The notes: generated from the sequence alone by a model not told the origin. Positions 9,276 to 18,375 are shown, numbered from the stretch's first letter. The stretch: 63,886 nucleotides of DNA from Evansella tamaricis (GCF_019042215.1 NZ_JAHQCS010000161.1:1-63886); one strand, 5' to 3'. Numbers and translations: made by a program.

Positions 9276-10187
9276 TTATTTCCATTCATAAGGTGTTTCT
9301 TGATACACATAATAGTTTAACCAATTAGAAAATAGAAGGTGTGCATGGGAACGCCACTGATTTACCGGTCTTTGTTTAGGATCATTACCTGGAAAATAAT
9401 GTTCAGGAACTAAAATATTTATCCCCTTCTTTAAATCACGTTCATACTCATCGGCAAGAGTAGATGTATCATATTCCAAGTGCCCGGTTGCAAAAATATG
9501 TTTCCCGTCTTTTGACATCATTAAAAAGGGCCCCGCTTCCGGAGACTGAGCAAGTAACAGAAGTTCGTTATTTTCTAACAACTGAGTTAAGGAAATATCA
9601 GTATATCGGGAATGGGGGGCTATGAAAATATCATCAAACCCCCTAATCAGCTTAACTCCCGGAGCAGCGAGAACTGTATGGTGGAAAACCCCAGAACATT
9701 TTTCCGGCAGATGAACTTTTTCAATCCCATAATGGTGATATAAGCCGGCCTGTGCCCCCCAACAAATATGCATAACAGATGTAACATTTTCCTTCGTCCA
9801 ATTCATAATCTCTTTTAATTCCATCCAATAACCGACCTCTTCGAATGGAAAGTGTTCAATTGGAGCACCGGTAATAATCATACCATCAAAACGAAGATGT
9901 TTAATGTTTTTGAATTCCGTATAGAATTCTTCCAGATGGGAACGGCTGACGTTCTTTGGTTCATAGGAAGAAGTTCTTAACAAGGTTATATTGACTTGCA
10001 ATGGAGTATTTCCGAGTAAGCGGAGCAATTGCGTCTCCGTTTTTTCTTTCTCTGGCATAAGATTTAAAATGATAATATTTAAAGGTCGAATATCTTGATG
10101 GACCGCACGCTCGTCATCCATAATAAAAATATTTTCTTCCTCTAAGATTTGCCTGGCTGGCAATTGTTTTGGAATATTTATGGGCAA
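9276..10187 (-). CDS. metA: Homoserine O-acetyltransferase (MetA family)
   Basis: MetA activates the homoserine hydroxyl group for methionine synthesis. I place the start at TTG 10187, seven bases after GGGGGAG, giving [11 protein letters not shown], the canonical N-terminus, and a 303-residue protein. A GTG three codons earlier overlaps the ribosome site. With this start the catalytic Cys falls at 142 (HICWGAQ), and His236 and Glu238 lie in ATGHLEYD, as in characterised members. Residue 111 is Glu (GAPIE); family work links Glu111 to acetyl-CoA use and Gly111 to succinyl-CoA use, so acetyl transfer is predicted despite the usual succinyltransferase name. It is a monocistronic gene with its own promoter and no S-box leader. 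Confidence 0.94.
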   Translation of the reverse strand: MPINIPKQLPARQILEEENIFIMDDERAVHQDIRPLNIIILNLMPEKEKTETQLLRLLGNTPLQVNITLLRTSSYEPKNVSRSHLEEFYTEFKNIKHLRFDGMIITGAPIEHFPFEEVGYWMELKEIMNWTKENVTSVMHICWGAQAGLYHHYGIEKVHLPEKCSGVFHHTVLAAPGVKLIRGFDDIFIAPHSRYTDISLTQLLENNELLLLAQSPEAGPFLMMSKDGKHIFATGHLEYDTSTLADEYERDLKKGINILVPEHYFPGNDPKQRPVNQWRSHAHLLFSNWLNYYVYQETPYEWK

Positions 10188-10229
10188 AGGAATCACTCCC
10201 CCAGTTTTAATTTGTAAATTTTCTATACT

Positions 10230-10257
10230 ATTATATCAAGAGTAAACTGGAGTTCAA
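10230..10257 (-). promoter_or_regulatory. Sigma-A promoter of metA
   Basis: On the minus strand TTGAAC (10257-10252), a 16-base spacer and a perfect TATAAT (10235-10230) lie 43 bases before the TTG start. The transcript leader would be only about 35 nt, too short for a SAM riboswitch. Confidence 0.7.
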
Positions 10258-10323
10258 TATATTTATATATGGTATATGCCGATTCAACTGAAAAACAAAT
10301 GATGTATCATTTATAGACAATTA

Positions 10324-10361
10324 TGTTAACGTTTTCAATAGATGTGGATAAATGTCGATAT
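10324..10361 (+). promoter_or_regulatory. Candidate sigma-D promoter overlapped by a CcpA (cre) site
   Basis: TCAA (10335-10338), a 15-base spacer and GTCGATAT (10354-10361) match the sigma-D consensus TAAA-N15-GCCGATAT with one mismatch in each box. TGTTAACGTTTTCA (10324-10337) matches the cre consensus TGWAANCGNTNWCA with one mismatch and covers the -35 box. Both fit the downstream gene, a chemoreceptor with a sugar-binding-protein domain: flagellar-regulon expression with carbon catabolite control. Confidence 0.5.
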
Positions 10362-10416
10362 ATGGAATATGATAGATGTAATCAATTAGGAAATATTTAC
10401 AATGGGGAAGGATGAG

Positions 10417-12513
10417 ATGGAATTGAGCAAAAAAAATTTACTAGGTATAATTATTCTATTTTTTGCAATCGGTTCACTAGTAGTAAGACAGTTTTATGTT
10501 CTCCCAGGAAACATATTACTTGGACTGTCATTTGTTTCTTTTGCTGCTATATACTTCATTTTTAATAAAACTGCGGATTATTCTACTATTGCAGCAGATT
10601 TAATAAAAGAGAAAGACTTAGAAAATAAAGAAAAAAAAGAACAACTAAAAAAGAACCCCAATTTATCCTACATTATTAATGAATTTTCAACTACTATGAA
10701 AGAATTTCAGGACTCTATTTTTCAAATAAATAAAATTACCAATGTAGTAATCGAGACAGCAAGTGAATCTTCGGCTCATGCAAGAGCAATGACCGATGTT
10801 AACCTCGCTGTATCACAAGGGGCACAACAACAGGCATTAGATGCAGATAGTGCCAACAAATCCACTTTCGATTTGTCAGATCAATTTGAAAACGTTCTTC
10901 ACTCTGTGGAAATAATGGAAAACGAGATTGAAAGATTAAGAGAACTTAAAGAGAATGGGAATAATAATTTGTTAAAGACTATTGATTCTGGCAATAAAAC
11001 AAAGGGAGAACTTATAAAGGTAATTGATGTTATTGAACAATTGAAAAAAACAGTAAATCAAGTAAATACAATTACATCAGTAATTACAAACATAGCTTCG
11101 CAAACAAATCTACTATCATTAAATGCATCTATTGAAGCGGCAAGAGCAGGGGAAGCGGGACGGGGCTTTTCCGTTGTCTCTAATGAAATTAGAAATCTTT
11201 CTGATCAAAGTTATCAGTCTGCTTCGGAAATTGGAAAGATCGTAACGGATGTTCAAGGGGAAATATCAGATGTGGTTGAACTTATACAGGCAACGCACGA
11301 AAAATTCCAAATACAGCAGGATACAATTCAAGATGTAACAACAGCCTTCGGTACGATTGACTCCAGTGTGGATAATCTAGTGTTAAATAAGGACCAAATA
11401 AGGCAACACATGAATGTTTTAAATGATGCAAAAGAAAACATCATTACTGCCATTAGTAGAATTGCCAGTGTAGCCCAAGAATCTGCGGCATCTACGGAGG
11501 AGGCGGCATCTTTAAGTATGCAACAGAAACAATCAAGTGAAATTCTATATGATCTGTCTAATACGCTACAGCAAATCGTTGATAAAGTAGGGGAATCTAT
11601 AAACAAGTATGAATTAGGAACAACGAATCGGAAGCAAAAGAAAGTAGCATTTGTAAGCAACTTATATGAAGGGCATCCTTTTACAGAACAAATGATTAAT
11701 AACACAGAGAAAGCAGCAAAGAAGTATGGGTATGCCTTTAAAGCATGTCACTTAAAAGACGGGGACAGCATGGATCAGATTTCTATTATTAAGTCTTTGA
11801 AAAAGGAAGGTTTAGATTATTTGATTCTCATTCCATCGGATCAAAAGAAGATTAGACCTGTCATTAATGAATTAGAGGAAGAACAAGTGAAAACGGTTTG
11901 TGTTGATACGGACGTACCTGATAGTAAACGGATTAGCTTTATTGGTACGGATGACTATAGTGCAGGTTTGACAATGGGAAATTTAATCGTTAAGACATTA
12001 AACGGAAAAGGTACGATTATGTTAAGTACAATTAATGAGCATCAAGAAAACTTAAATAGCCGTATAAAGGGGATCCAGGATGTCATCATAAAGTATCCTA
12101 ATATCAAACTAGGGGGAATTCAAAAAGGACATTACAGTCATCGGGATCGCTTACTGGATTTAATAAAATACATTGATAAAACTCCAGATTATGACCTCGT
12201 TGCGGGGGTGGATGGGGATTTTGGAAATGTTATTGCCCTATTTGCTAAAGATCATGATATTAAAGATAAGATTTTCATTGGGTTCGATAATAACCCGCAA
12301 AATTTAAAATTTATTAAACAAGGAATTTTACATGCGGTCGTATCTCAACGACAAAAGTTATTTGGAGAATTTGCAATAAAAAAATTATATGATTTGGATG
12401 CTGGTAAGTCTGTTAAGAAGGAAGAACTTTTAAGTACTTATGTAATTAATAAAACAAATGTAAGTGTTATAACTAATGAGGGAAGAGAATCTAATTCATT
12501 AGCTGGACGTTAA
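10417..12513 (+). CDS. Methyl-accepting chemotaxis-type protein with C-terminal sugar-binding-protein domain
   Basis: This is a chemoreceptor-like protein of about 698 residues. Two membrane segments lie close together near the N-terminus (about residues 8-25 and 31-48) with almost no loop between them. Residues about 85-400 are an MCP signalling coiled coil, with the conserved hairpin tip motif around [16 protein letters not shown]. Residues about 410-685 are a type I periplasmic-binding-protein domain of the LacI/ribose-binding type ([53 protein letters not shown]). With two membrane passes this ligand domain should be cytoplasmic, reversing the usual outside-sensor layout. ATG 10417 follows GGGGAAGGA; ATG 10402 is an alternative. 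A GH3 glycosidase follows after a weak hairpin. Confidence 0.88.
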   Translation: MELSKKNLLGIIILFFAIGSLVVRQFYVLPGNILLGLSFVSFAAIYFIFNKTADYSTIAADLIKEKDLENKEKKEQLKKNPNLSYIINEFSTTMKEFQDSIFQINKITNVVIETASESSAHARAMTDVNLAVSQGAQQQALDADSANKSTFDLSDQFENVLHSVEIMENEIERLRELKENGNNNLLKTIDSGNKTKGELIKVIDVIEQLKKTVNQVNTITSVITNIASQTNLLSLNASIEAARAGEAGRGFSVVSNEIRNLSDQSYQSASEIGKIVTDVQGEISDVVELIQATHEKFQIQQDTIQDVTTAFGTIDSSVDNLVLNKDQIRQHMNVLNDAKENIITAISRIASVAQESAASTEEAASLSMQQKQSSEILYDLSNTLQQIVDKVGESINKYELGTTNRKQKKVAFVSNLYEGHPFTEQMINNTEKAAKKYGYAFKACHLKDGDSMDQISIIKSLKKEGLDYLILIPSDQKKIRPVINELEEEQVKTVCVDTDVPDSKRISFIGTDDYSAGLTMGNLIVKTLNGKGTIMLSTINEHQENLNSRIKGIQDVIIKYPNIKLGGIQKGHYSHRDRLLDLIKYIDKTPDYDLVAGVDGDFGNVIALFAKDHDIKDKIFIGFDNNPQNLKFIKQGILHAVVSQRQKLFGEFAIKKLYDLDAGKSVKKEELLSTYVINKTNVSVITNEGRESNSLAGR

Positions 12514-12560
12514 CTGAAGGAAAAATGGATTAAGAATAGAATAAATATAGAAATAGGTAT

Positions 12561-12597
12561 AAATAAAGTCTAATTCATGAACAGTAGACTTTATTTA
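12561..12597 (+). terminator. Weak hairpin terminator after the chemoreceptor gene
   Basis: AAATAAAGTCT and AGACTTTATTT form an 11-bp AU-rich stem with a 15-base loop, 48 bases past the stop. The downstream T-run is short, so read-through into the GH3 gene is likely. Confidence 0.45.
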
Positions 12598-12631
12598 AAT
12601 TGTGAAACTAACTCTGAGTAGGGGCGGTTGG

Positions 12632-14503
12632 ATGAATAAGAAAAATTTATTATATGTTTTATCAGGTTTTATTATCATTCTTCTTATCGGCATAATAATA
12701 GTATACGATGATGAGGAACAGGAAAGAGATAACGGGGAATTAGCTGAAAGTGACACTAGAGAAACGGAATTAGATACCTCCTTAAGTGTGGAAGAGCGGG
12801 TGGAAAATTTGCTTAGTCGTATGACCTTGGAGGAAAAAATCGGACAGATGGTACAAGGAGAGATCACCACCACAAGACCTAAAGATGTTAAAGATTATTA
12901 TCTTGGTTCCATATTAAACGGTGGAGGTTCAACAGTATCTCCAAATACGCCAGAAAAGTGGCTTGAAACGATAATTGAATATCAAAACATGGCAGGCTCC
13001 ACTAGATTAGGTATACCGATTATTTATGGGATTGATGCTGTTCACGGGAATAACAATGTTTATGGAGCAACAATTTTTCCCCATAACATAGGGCTTGGTG
13101 CAACCCGTGACAAGGAACTTGTCAAGAGAATAGGAGAAGTCACAGCGATGGAAGTTAGCACAACTGGCATGCATTGGAACTTCGCGCCAGTGTTGGCAAT
13201 ACCCCAAGATGAACGGTGGGGGCGAACATACGAAGGGTATGGTGAATCAAAAGAGCTTGTAACAGAATTATCAGTTGCTTATTTAGAAGGGATACAAGGA
13301 GTTCCTTCTGACAAAGATTTTATGCACGGTACAAAAATTATCGGAACAGCTAAACACTGGGTTGGTGATGGTGCCACAACTGGAGGAATAGACCAAGGAA
13401 ACATTATATTAACAGAAGAAGAGTTACAATATCACATTGAACCGTACATTTCTGCCATTGAGGCAGGAGCACGAACAGTTATGGTCTCATATACGAGTTG
13501 GAATGGTTTAAAAACCCATGGCGATCACTATCTAGTAACAGAAGTGTTAAAAGGGGATCTTGGATTTGACGGATTGGTTGTATCCGATTGGAATGCCCAC
13601 GAGCAAGTTCATCCGGAATATGAAGAAGCGGTTAAACAAAGTGTGTTAGCCGGAGTGGATTTATTTATGGTACCTGATAGCTGGAAAGAATTCATTGACA
13701 CATTAACAGCGTTGGTAGAAGCAGATGAAGTTCCCATATCACGCATAGATGATGCCGTGACTAGAATCCTTCGGGTGAAGATGGAGGCTAGGTTGTTTGA
13801 AGAACCATTTCCCGATGAAACTCTTATGGAAGAGGGCACCTTTGGATCTGAAGAACACAGGGAGGTGGCAAGGGAAGCAGTTCGAAAGAGTCAAGTATTG
13901 TTGAAAAATGAAGGGGATATACTTCCATTATCGAAGGATATGGATATATTTGTAGCAGGAATAAAGGGAGATGACATAGGGTATCAATCAGGTGGTTGGA
14001 CGATTGATTGGCAAGGTTCACCAGGGAATATCACACCGGGAACAACCATCTTAGAGGGAATTAAAAATATCGTCTCCGATGATTCCATCATTACATATAG
14101 TGAGGATGGTGTAGGTGCTGAAGGGCATGATGTTGCCATTGTTGTAATTGGTGAAGAACCTTATGCAGAGATGTTTGGGGATGCGGATGACCTAAAACTG
14201 AGTGAGGAAGATATGAGACTGCTCCAAACCGTGCAGCAAACGGATATCCCAATGGTAGTCATCTTGCTCTCTGGAAGGCCTTTGATTATTACAGATGAAA
14301 TTGAACATTGGGATGCATTTATTGCATCATGGTTACCTGGAACAGAAGGCCACGGTGTTGCAGATGTTTTATTTGGAGACTATCCTTTTTCAGGAGAACT
14401 TTCCATGACATGGCCGAAATCGATGGAACAGATTCCGATACATTTTGAGGATGATGACTACGATCCCCTTTTTCCGTATGGATTTGGTTTAAAAACAGAT
14501 TGA
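12632..14503 (+). CDS. Glycoside hydrolase family 3 beta-glucosidase-like enzyme, membrane-anchored
   Basis: GH3 enzymes release terminal beta-linked glucose, xylose or N-acetylglucosamine residues. The product from ATG 12632 has 623 residues; the site AGGGGCGG lies just upstream, and an in-frame GTG at 12602 lacks one. Residues 4-23 are hydrophobic and uncleaved-looking, so the enzyme is probably anchored outside the membrane. The (beta/alpha)8 domain spans about 45-380 with substrate motifs ERWGRTYEGYGE and TAKHWVGDG. D319 in VVSDWNA is the catalytic nucleophile. The alpha/beta sandwich domain (about 400-620) is present. The layout resembles plant-type exo-beta-glucanases rather than NagZ, which lacks the second domain. 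Its neighbour, the sugar-domain chemoreceptor, may report on the released sugar. Confidence 0.9.
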   Translation: MNKKNLLYVLSGFIIILLIGIIIVYDDEEQERDNGELAESDTRETELDTSLSVEERVENLLSRMTLEEKIGQMVQGEITTTRPKDVKDYYLGSILNGGGSTVSPNTPEKWLETIIEYQNMAGSTRLGIPIIYGIDAVHGNNNVYGATIFPHNIGLGATRDKELVKRIGEVTAMEVSTTGMHWNFAPVLAIPQDERWGRTYEGYGESKELVTELSVAYLEGIQGVPSDKDFMHGTKIIGTAKHWVGDGATTGGIDQGNIILTEEELQYHIEPYISAIEAGARTVMVSYTSWNGLKTHGDHYLVTEVLKGDLGFDGLVVSDWNAHEQVHPEYEEAVKQSVLAGVDLFMVPDSWKEFIDTLTALVEADEVPISRIDDAVTRILRVKMEARLFEEPFPDETLMEEGTFGSEEHREVAREAVRKSQVLLKNEGDILPLSKDMDIFVAGIKGDDIGYQSGGWTIDWQGSPGNITPGTTILEGIKNIVSDDSIITYSEDGVGAEGHDVAIVVIGEEPYAEMFGDADDLKLSEEDMRLLQTVQQTDIPMVVILLSGRPLIITDEIEHWDAFIASWLPGTEGHGVADVLFGDYPFSGELSMTWPKSMEQIPIHFEDDDYDPLFPYGFGLKTD

Positions 14504-14525
14504 AAACAGGTGACTGCTTAGTATG

Positions 14526-14560
14526 AAAAACACTCTATTTAATAAGCATAGAGTGTTTTT
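14526..14560. terminator. Bidirectional terminator between the GH3 gene and the MEDS kinase
   Basis: AAAAACACTCT and AGAGTGTTTTT form an 11-bp stem with A/T runs on both sides. It lies between convergent genes and can serve both. Confidence 0.85.
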
Positions 14561-14596
14561 CATCTATCACGGATGCCTTGTTTACGATAAAGAAAA

Positions 14597-15937
14597 CTAA
14601 TAGGTAATAGGGTTTAAAGTATTATCACAGTATACAGGTAATGTGACAGTTATTTCTGTACCTATACGGTGCTCACTTTTTATGGATATATTTCCGTTAG
14701 AATGATCAACAAGTTTTTTAACCATATAAAGGCCAATACCTTGACCTTCTTTATCCTGATTTGTTTTCCCATACTTTTGAAAAAGTTTCGAGAGTTGGTC
14801 CTTGGTCATTCCCACTCCATGATCTTTAATGGTAAAGCAAATTCTTTTGTTTTTTTGGGATGCAGTAAACCTAATTTCTGATTGCTCTTCACTATATTTA
14901 ATTGCATTACTTAATAAATTGGAAAGGATTAATCGTAAACCAATTTTATTATTTATTATTCGGAATGTATAAGGCAATCCTTTCATATCCGAAATTAATG
15001 TTACATTTTGAGTTCTTGCTTTTACCTCCATAAATTCCAGAACGCTTCTCAGTATTGGAACAGCATCAAAGTTTTCCTTCTCCCATAAAGTCTCACTAGA
15101 AAGCATTTGCTCCGTATGGATAATATGTGAGATTTCATGATCTATTACATCAATGTAGTCATGTATGGAATAAATTTGTTCATAGGTTTCTTGGCTCATG
15201 CCCGGTTCTTTTGAAAGGATCAAAGATGCATAGGCCTTAATAACCGTCAGAGGATTACGGACCTCATGTGATACAACATGGATGAAATCAAGTTTACGTT
15301 TATATAAATCCACTTCTGATTGTAGTTCGTGTTGTTTTGATATGGATGGAAAAACAACATTTTTTTCGGAGTTCTGATAGAGTGTGGAACGAGGGAAACC
15401 TTCGTCAGTCATAAGATATTCGTGGTGGGTCATGAGAGATGTTAATAAAGATGCGGGTAGTGTATTGCCGTTATAGGCACAAACACAAAGCAAACTAATA
15501 TTAGTCAATAAATGATCGGCAAGATGTTCAAAATGTATTAATTTTGAATGAATATCTGCTTCCTCTTTCCACTGAACTCTTGCCCATGTACGAATCTGAC
15601 GATGGGACTTTTGAAAGGGCTCAATGTATTCGGAAAAATAGGATAATGTACTTTCACAACAGAAGTCCCCATACTTTTGGTAATAAGTAAAATTATCTAT
15701 ATAATGAACTCTTTCGAGCTTTGCTGAACTTGCTAAAAAGGATAATTTCTTCTGCAATAAGTGGATGGTTTTTAAATTATCAATAACAATTACTTCTTGA
15801 TCATGTTCAATGCCATCAATAATATAGCTTATAGCATTGTTTAAATAGTTTTCATCGTTTTCGTAAGAGTATAAGATATGTCCTCCGTTGGAGACATCTA
15901 TGTTGTTGTTAAGACGCATTACTGGATGGTGGTTCAA
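14597..15937 (-). CDS. MEDS-domain sensor histidine kinase
   Basis: This is a 446-residue soluble histidine kinase with no membrane segment. Residues about 15-180 match the MEDS (DcmR-type sensory) domain: GGHILYSYENDENYLNNAIS and VIVIDN at the start, then RTWARVQW and LLCVCAYN. A HisKA domain follows with the phospho-acceptor near H224 in HVVSHEVRNPL. The HATPase domain has N box NLLSNAIKYS, G1 box DHGVGM and G2 box GQGIGLYMVK. MEDS domains are thought to sense small organic compounds or redox state, but the ligand is not known here. No response regulator gene is adjacent, so it is an orphan kinase, possibly feeding the sporulation phosphorelay. The ATG start is plausible, after a GGGGGA site. 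Confidence 0.87.
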   Translation of the reverse strand: MNHHPVMRLNNNIDVSNGGHILYSYENDENYLNNAISYIIDGIEHDQEVIVIDNLKTIHLLQKKLSFLASSAKLERVHYIDNFTYYQKYGDFCCESTLSYFSEYIEPFQKSHRQIRTWARVQWKEEADIHSKLIHFEHLADHLLTNISLLCVCAYNGNTLPASLLTSLMTHHEYLMTDEGFPRSTLYQNSEKNVVFPSISKQHELQSEVDLYKRKLDFIHVVSHEVRNPLTVIKAYASLILSKEPGMSQETYEQIYSIHDYIDVIDHEISHIIHTEQMLSSETLWEKENFDAVPILRSVLEFMEVKARTQNVTLISDMKGLPYTFRIINNKIGLRLILSNLLSNAIKYSEEQSEIRFTASQKNKRICFTIKDHGVGMTKDQLSKLFQKYGKTNQDKEGQGIGLYMVKKLVDHSNGNISIKSEHRIGTEITVTLPVYCDNTLNPITY

Positions 15938-16155
15938 AAAAGTCTCCCCCTTCGGTTTTGTCCAATTCTCAAAATCTGTTTAATTATACCATTTCAGAAT
16001 GTAAATTATAAGGAAATCCCACAGAAAAATATCGTTTAATAACTACAAAATCTGATATTTTTTCTATTAAAAGTAATAGGTGTATTTTTTTTCTCAAAGT
16101 TAAGACTGTGAGTAACTCCGAATTAAATAAAAAACGATAGATGGGGGTAAGTTAA

Positions 16156-17349
16156 TTGGTTTCTGAAGTAATCCTTAAAGTTAAAAATAATTTCGTCAAA
16201 AAATATAAAAGTGGCTATCCATTAATTATGAAACAAGCATTAGAACAATGGAGTGATCTGAATACAGAAGGGTCCATTGTTCGGTTAATGGATGATAATA
16301 ATAATTTTATTGGAAAAGGTTATTATGGGGAGCAAAATAAAGGATTGGGCTGGATATTAACTAACTCGGCATCGGAAGAAATTGATGCTCCATTTTTTCT
16401 GAAGAAAATAAAGAAATCTATTAGCTTTAGAAAAGACTATTATGAAAATGCAGATACAACAGCTTTTCGTGTGTTTAATGGAGAAGGGGATGGTATAGGG
16501 GGGATAACTATTGATTATTATGATGGTTATTATGTCATCTCTTGGTATAGTAAAGGGATATATGCCTTTCGGAATCAGGTGATTAGTGCTTTGAAGAGTG
16601 CTGTGTCATATAAGGGAATTTATCAAAAAAAACGGTTTAGTGAGGATGGAAAGTATATAGAGGAAGATGACTTTATAGCTGGTGAACGGGGAGAGTTTCC
16701 GTTAATCATAAAAGAGAATGGAGTTAACTTTGCCATATATTTAAATGAAGGAGCCATGGTTGGAGTCTTTCTTGATCAACGGGAAGTACGTAAAACCATT
16801 CGGGATAAGTATGCAAAGGGAAAGACGGTATTAAATACGTTTTCCTATACGGGGGCGTTTTCGGTTTTTGCAGCATTAGGTGGTGCCGAAAAAACAACTA
16901 GCGTGGATTTGGCAAACCGTAGTTTAGGAAAAACGATTGAACAGTTCAGTATAAATGGAATTGATTATGAAGCACAGGATATAAAAGTGATGGATGTGTT
17001 TGACTACTTTAAATACGCAGTAAGAAAGGGATTGAAGTTTGACATGGTCATTCTGGATCCCCCTAGTTTTGCCAGATCAAAAAAAATGACGTTTAGTGTA
17101 GCAAAGGACTATAAAAACCTACTTAAGGAAACGATCAGTATTACAGAGGATGAAGGGATCATTGTGGCATCCACTAACTACAGTGGGTTTCATATGGATA
17201 AATTTAAAAGTTTTATTAATAGTGCTTTCAAAGAATTGGGAAGGAAGTATGAGCTGCTTGAAGAGTATTCTCTACCATCTGATTTTCGAACGTCAGAGCA
17301 TTTTAAAGAAGGGGATTACTTGAAGGTTGTATTCATAAGGAAAAAATAG
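16156..17349 (+). CDS. Class I SAM-dependent 23S rRNA (cytosine-C5) methyltransferase, RlmI/YwbD family
   Basis: RlmI-type enzymes make 5-methylcytosine in 23S rRNA. The 397-residue product starts at TTG 16156, eight bases after GGGGG. It has an N-terminal PUA-like domain (residues about 5-80: VKKYKSGYPLIMKQAL), a central EEHEE-like region, then a Rossmann methyltransferase fold: VLNTFSYTGAFSVFAALGGA for SAM binding, SVDLANRSL after strand 2, and the catalytic motif ILDPPSFARSKK. The C-terminal Cys typical of the TC motif is replaced by ASTNYSG, as in several YwbD-type members. It is a single gene, convergent with nothing and followed by the long riboswitch-bearing leader. The precise target base was not determined. 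Confidence 0.88.
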   Translation: MVSEVILKVKNNFVKKYKSGYPLIMKQALEQWSDLNTEGSIVRLMDDNNNFIGKGYYGEQNKGLGWILTNSASEEIDAPFFLKKIKKSISFRKDYYENADTTAFRVFNGEGDGIGGITIDYYDGYYVISWYSKGIYAFRNQVISALKSAVSYKGIYQKKRFSEDGKYIEEDDFIAGERGEFPLIIKENGVNFAIYLNEGAMVGVFLDQREVRKTIRDKYAKGKTVLNTFSYTGAFSVFAALGGAEKTTSVDLANRSLGKTIEQFSINGIDYEAQDIKVMDVFDYFKYAVRKGLKFDMVILDPPSFARSKKMTFSVAKDYKNLLKETISITEDEGIIVASTNYSGFHMDKFKSFINSAFKELGRKYELLEEYSLPSDFRTSEHFKEGDYLKVVFIRKK

Positions 17350-17788
17350 ATAAGGTTTTCTAAGAAAGTCCCGCTATTACATTAAAAGGGATAGGGTTTT
17401 ATACCTAATGCTAATTTGGGATAACTGGAGAGTAAGGGATTTAGCAGTACAGTATTCAATGAAAATGTGATCTTAGACTAGTTGTTTTAATAAAACAACG
17501 GTAAAATTATCGATTATTTGAAAAATTTATTAAAGTTAACAACTACTAATTCTCAAATACATGGACATATATTCACATAATAGAAGTTAGGGTGGTAAGT
17601 GGTGTAGGTATAATGTCATAGGATATGACAGGACGTGGATATGTGGTCTAGTAATTTGTTTGATATCTTCAAAAAAATGTAAAAAAAGATGTGTGAAAAA
17701 TACAAAATAAATGAGTAATCTGTTGGGTGTTGTAATTTTTTGTAATGTTTTATCATGGACACAAGAGATCAGTCAGAGATGAATAACA
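17350..17788 (+). other. Upstream part of the pilus operon leader; no gene seen
   Basis: This AT-rich stretch has stop codons in all frames and no ORF with a ribosome site. It contains one short inverted repeat, GTTGTTTT / AAAACAAC near 17479-17499, without a T-run. A -10-like TATCAT near 17750 precedes the riboswitch aptamer, but I could not match a convincing -35 box. The promoter for the pilus operon probably lies here. Confidence 0.4.
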
Positions 17789-17887
17789 CTGATTCTCGAT
17801 AAAGGCAAAGCTGGTGAAAACCAGTGACGCAAAGCTATAGGGGCTTCTGTGTTTATGCACAATGCTAGCCAGTTACCGAAAGATCAG
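17789..17887 (+). ncRNA. Cyclic di-GMP-I (GEMM) riboswitch controlling the Tad pilus operon
   Basis: The conserved GEMM-I core is present: AAAGGCAAA (17801), a hairpin with a perfect CTGGT-GAAA-ACCAG tetraloop stem, GACGCAAAGC, a second hairpin, then GCTAGCC and GTTACCG (17864-17878). CTGAT (17789-17793) and ATCAG (17883-17887) close the outer stem. The base aligned with G20 of the characterised Vibrio aptamer is G, which fits c-di-GMP rather than cGAMP. TTACCGAAAG (17873-17882) is exactly complementary to CTTTCGGTAA (17986-17995) in the downstream terminator. It can therefore act as an antiterminator when the aptamer is empty, predicting an OFF switch. Confidence 0.9.
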
Positions 17888-17977
17888 GGAGAGGTTTTCT
17901 TCTATTTATAGTATGTGGAATTATTGGGAAGTGTCCCGTAAGACCCCATAGGACTAAAATGAAGAAAGTCTATTGGA

Positions 17978-18010
17978 TAACCCCCCTTTCGGTAAAGGCG
18001 GGGTTATTTT
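17978..18010 (+). terminator. Intrinsic terminator of the pilus-operon riboswitch
   Basis: TAACCCC-CCTTT pairs with AAAGG-(C)-GGGGTTA, followed by TTTT, ending 20 bases before the first gene. The loop and inner stem CTTTCGGTAA are complementary to the 3' end of the aptamer, so termination and an alternative long-range helix are mutually exclusive. It is the expression platform for the c-di-GMP aptamer. Confidence 0.88.
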
Positions 18011-18030
18011 AATGATTCGGAGGTGAAGCT

Positions 18031-18375
18031 TTGGAAGTAGTAAACCTGAGTAACCAAAAAATGATTGCACCAAACGTAGACAAAGCATATGGCTTTTATA
18101 AACGGTTGAAGGGCTTAATGTTTACGGAAGAGCTTCTCTCAGGTTGCGGATTACACATTAAACCCTGCCCGTCCGTTCACACTTTCTTTATGAAATATGC
18201 CATCGATGTTCTTTATCTGAATAAAGAAAATGTGGTAGTTGGTATCGATGAGGCATTGGCACCAGGGAAAGTGGGTAAGCGTTACAAAGGTGCAGCATCA
18301 GTCGTGGAGTTATCGATCGGATCGGTGAAAACATCGGAAACTCAAGTGGGAGACAAAGTGGAAATTAATAATTAA
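18031..18375 (+). CDS. DUF192 family protein, first gene of the Tad operon
   Basis: This is a 114-residue protein starting at TTG 18031, five bases after GGAGGTG. It shows the DUF192 pattern: RLKGLMFTEEL, the conserved CGLHIKPC block, VHTFFMKYAIDVLYL (the MxxxIDVxF-like signature), and a C-terminal beta region (KVGKRYKGAASVVEL). The biochemical function of DUF192 is unknown. It precedes the pilin gene by 17 bases within the same riboswitch-controlled transcript, so it is likely connected to pilus biogenesis or to conditions that need pili. No signal peptide is visible, so it should be cytoplasmic. Confidence 0.8.
   Translation: MEVVNLSNQKMIAPNVDKAYGFYKRLKGLMFTEELLSGCGLHIKPCPSVHTFFMKYAIDVLYLNKENVVVGIDEALAPGKVGKRYKGAASVVELSIGSVKTSETQVGDKVEINN

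Noticed and set aside
17479-17499. Terminator in the pilus leader (GTTGTTTT / AAAACAAC)
   Set aside because: No T-run follows and the stem is weak; nothing suggests that it ends a transcript.
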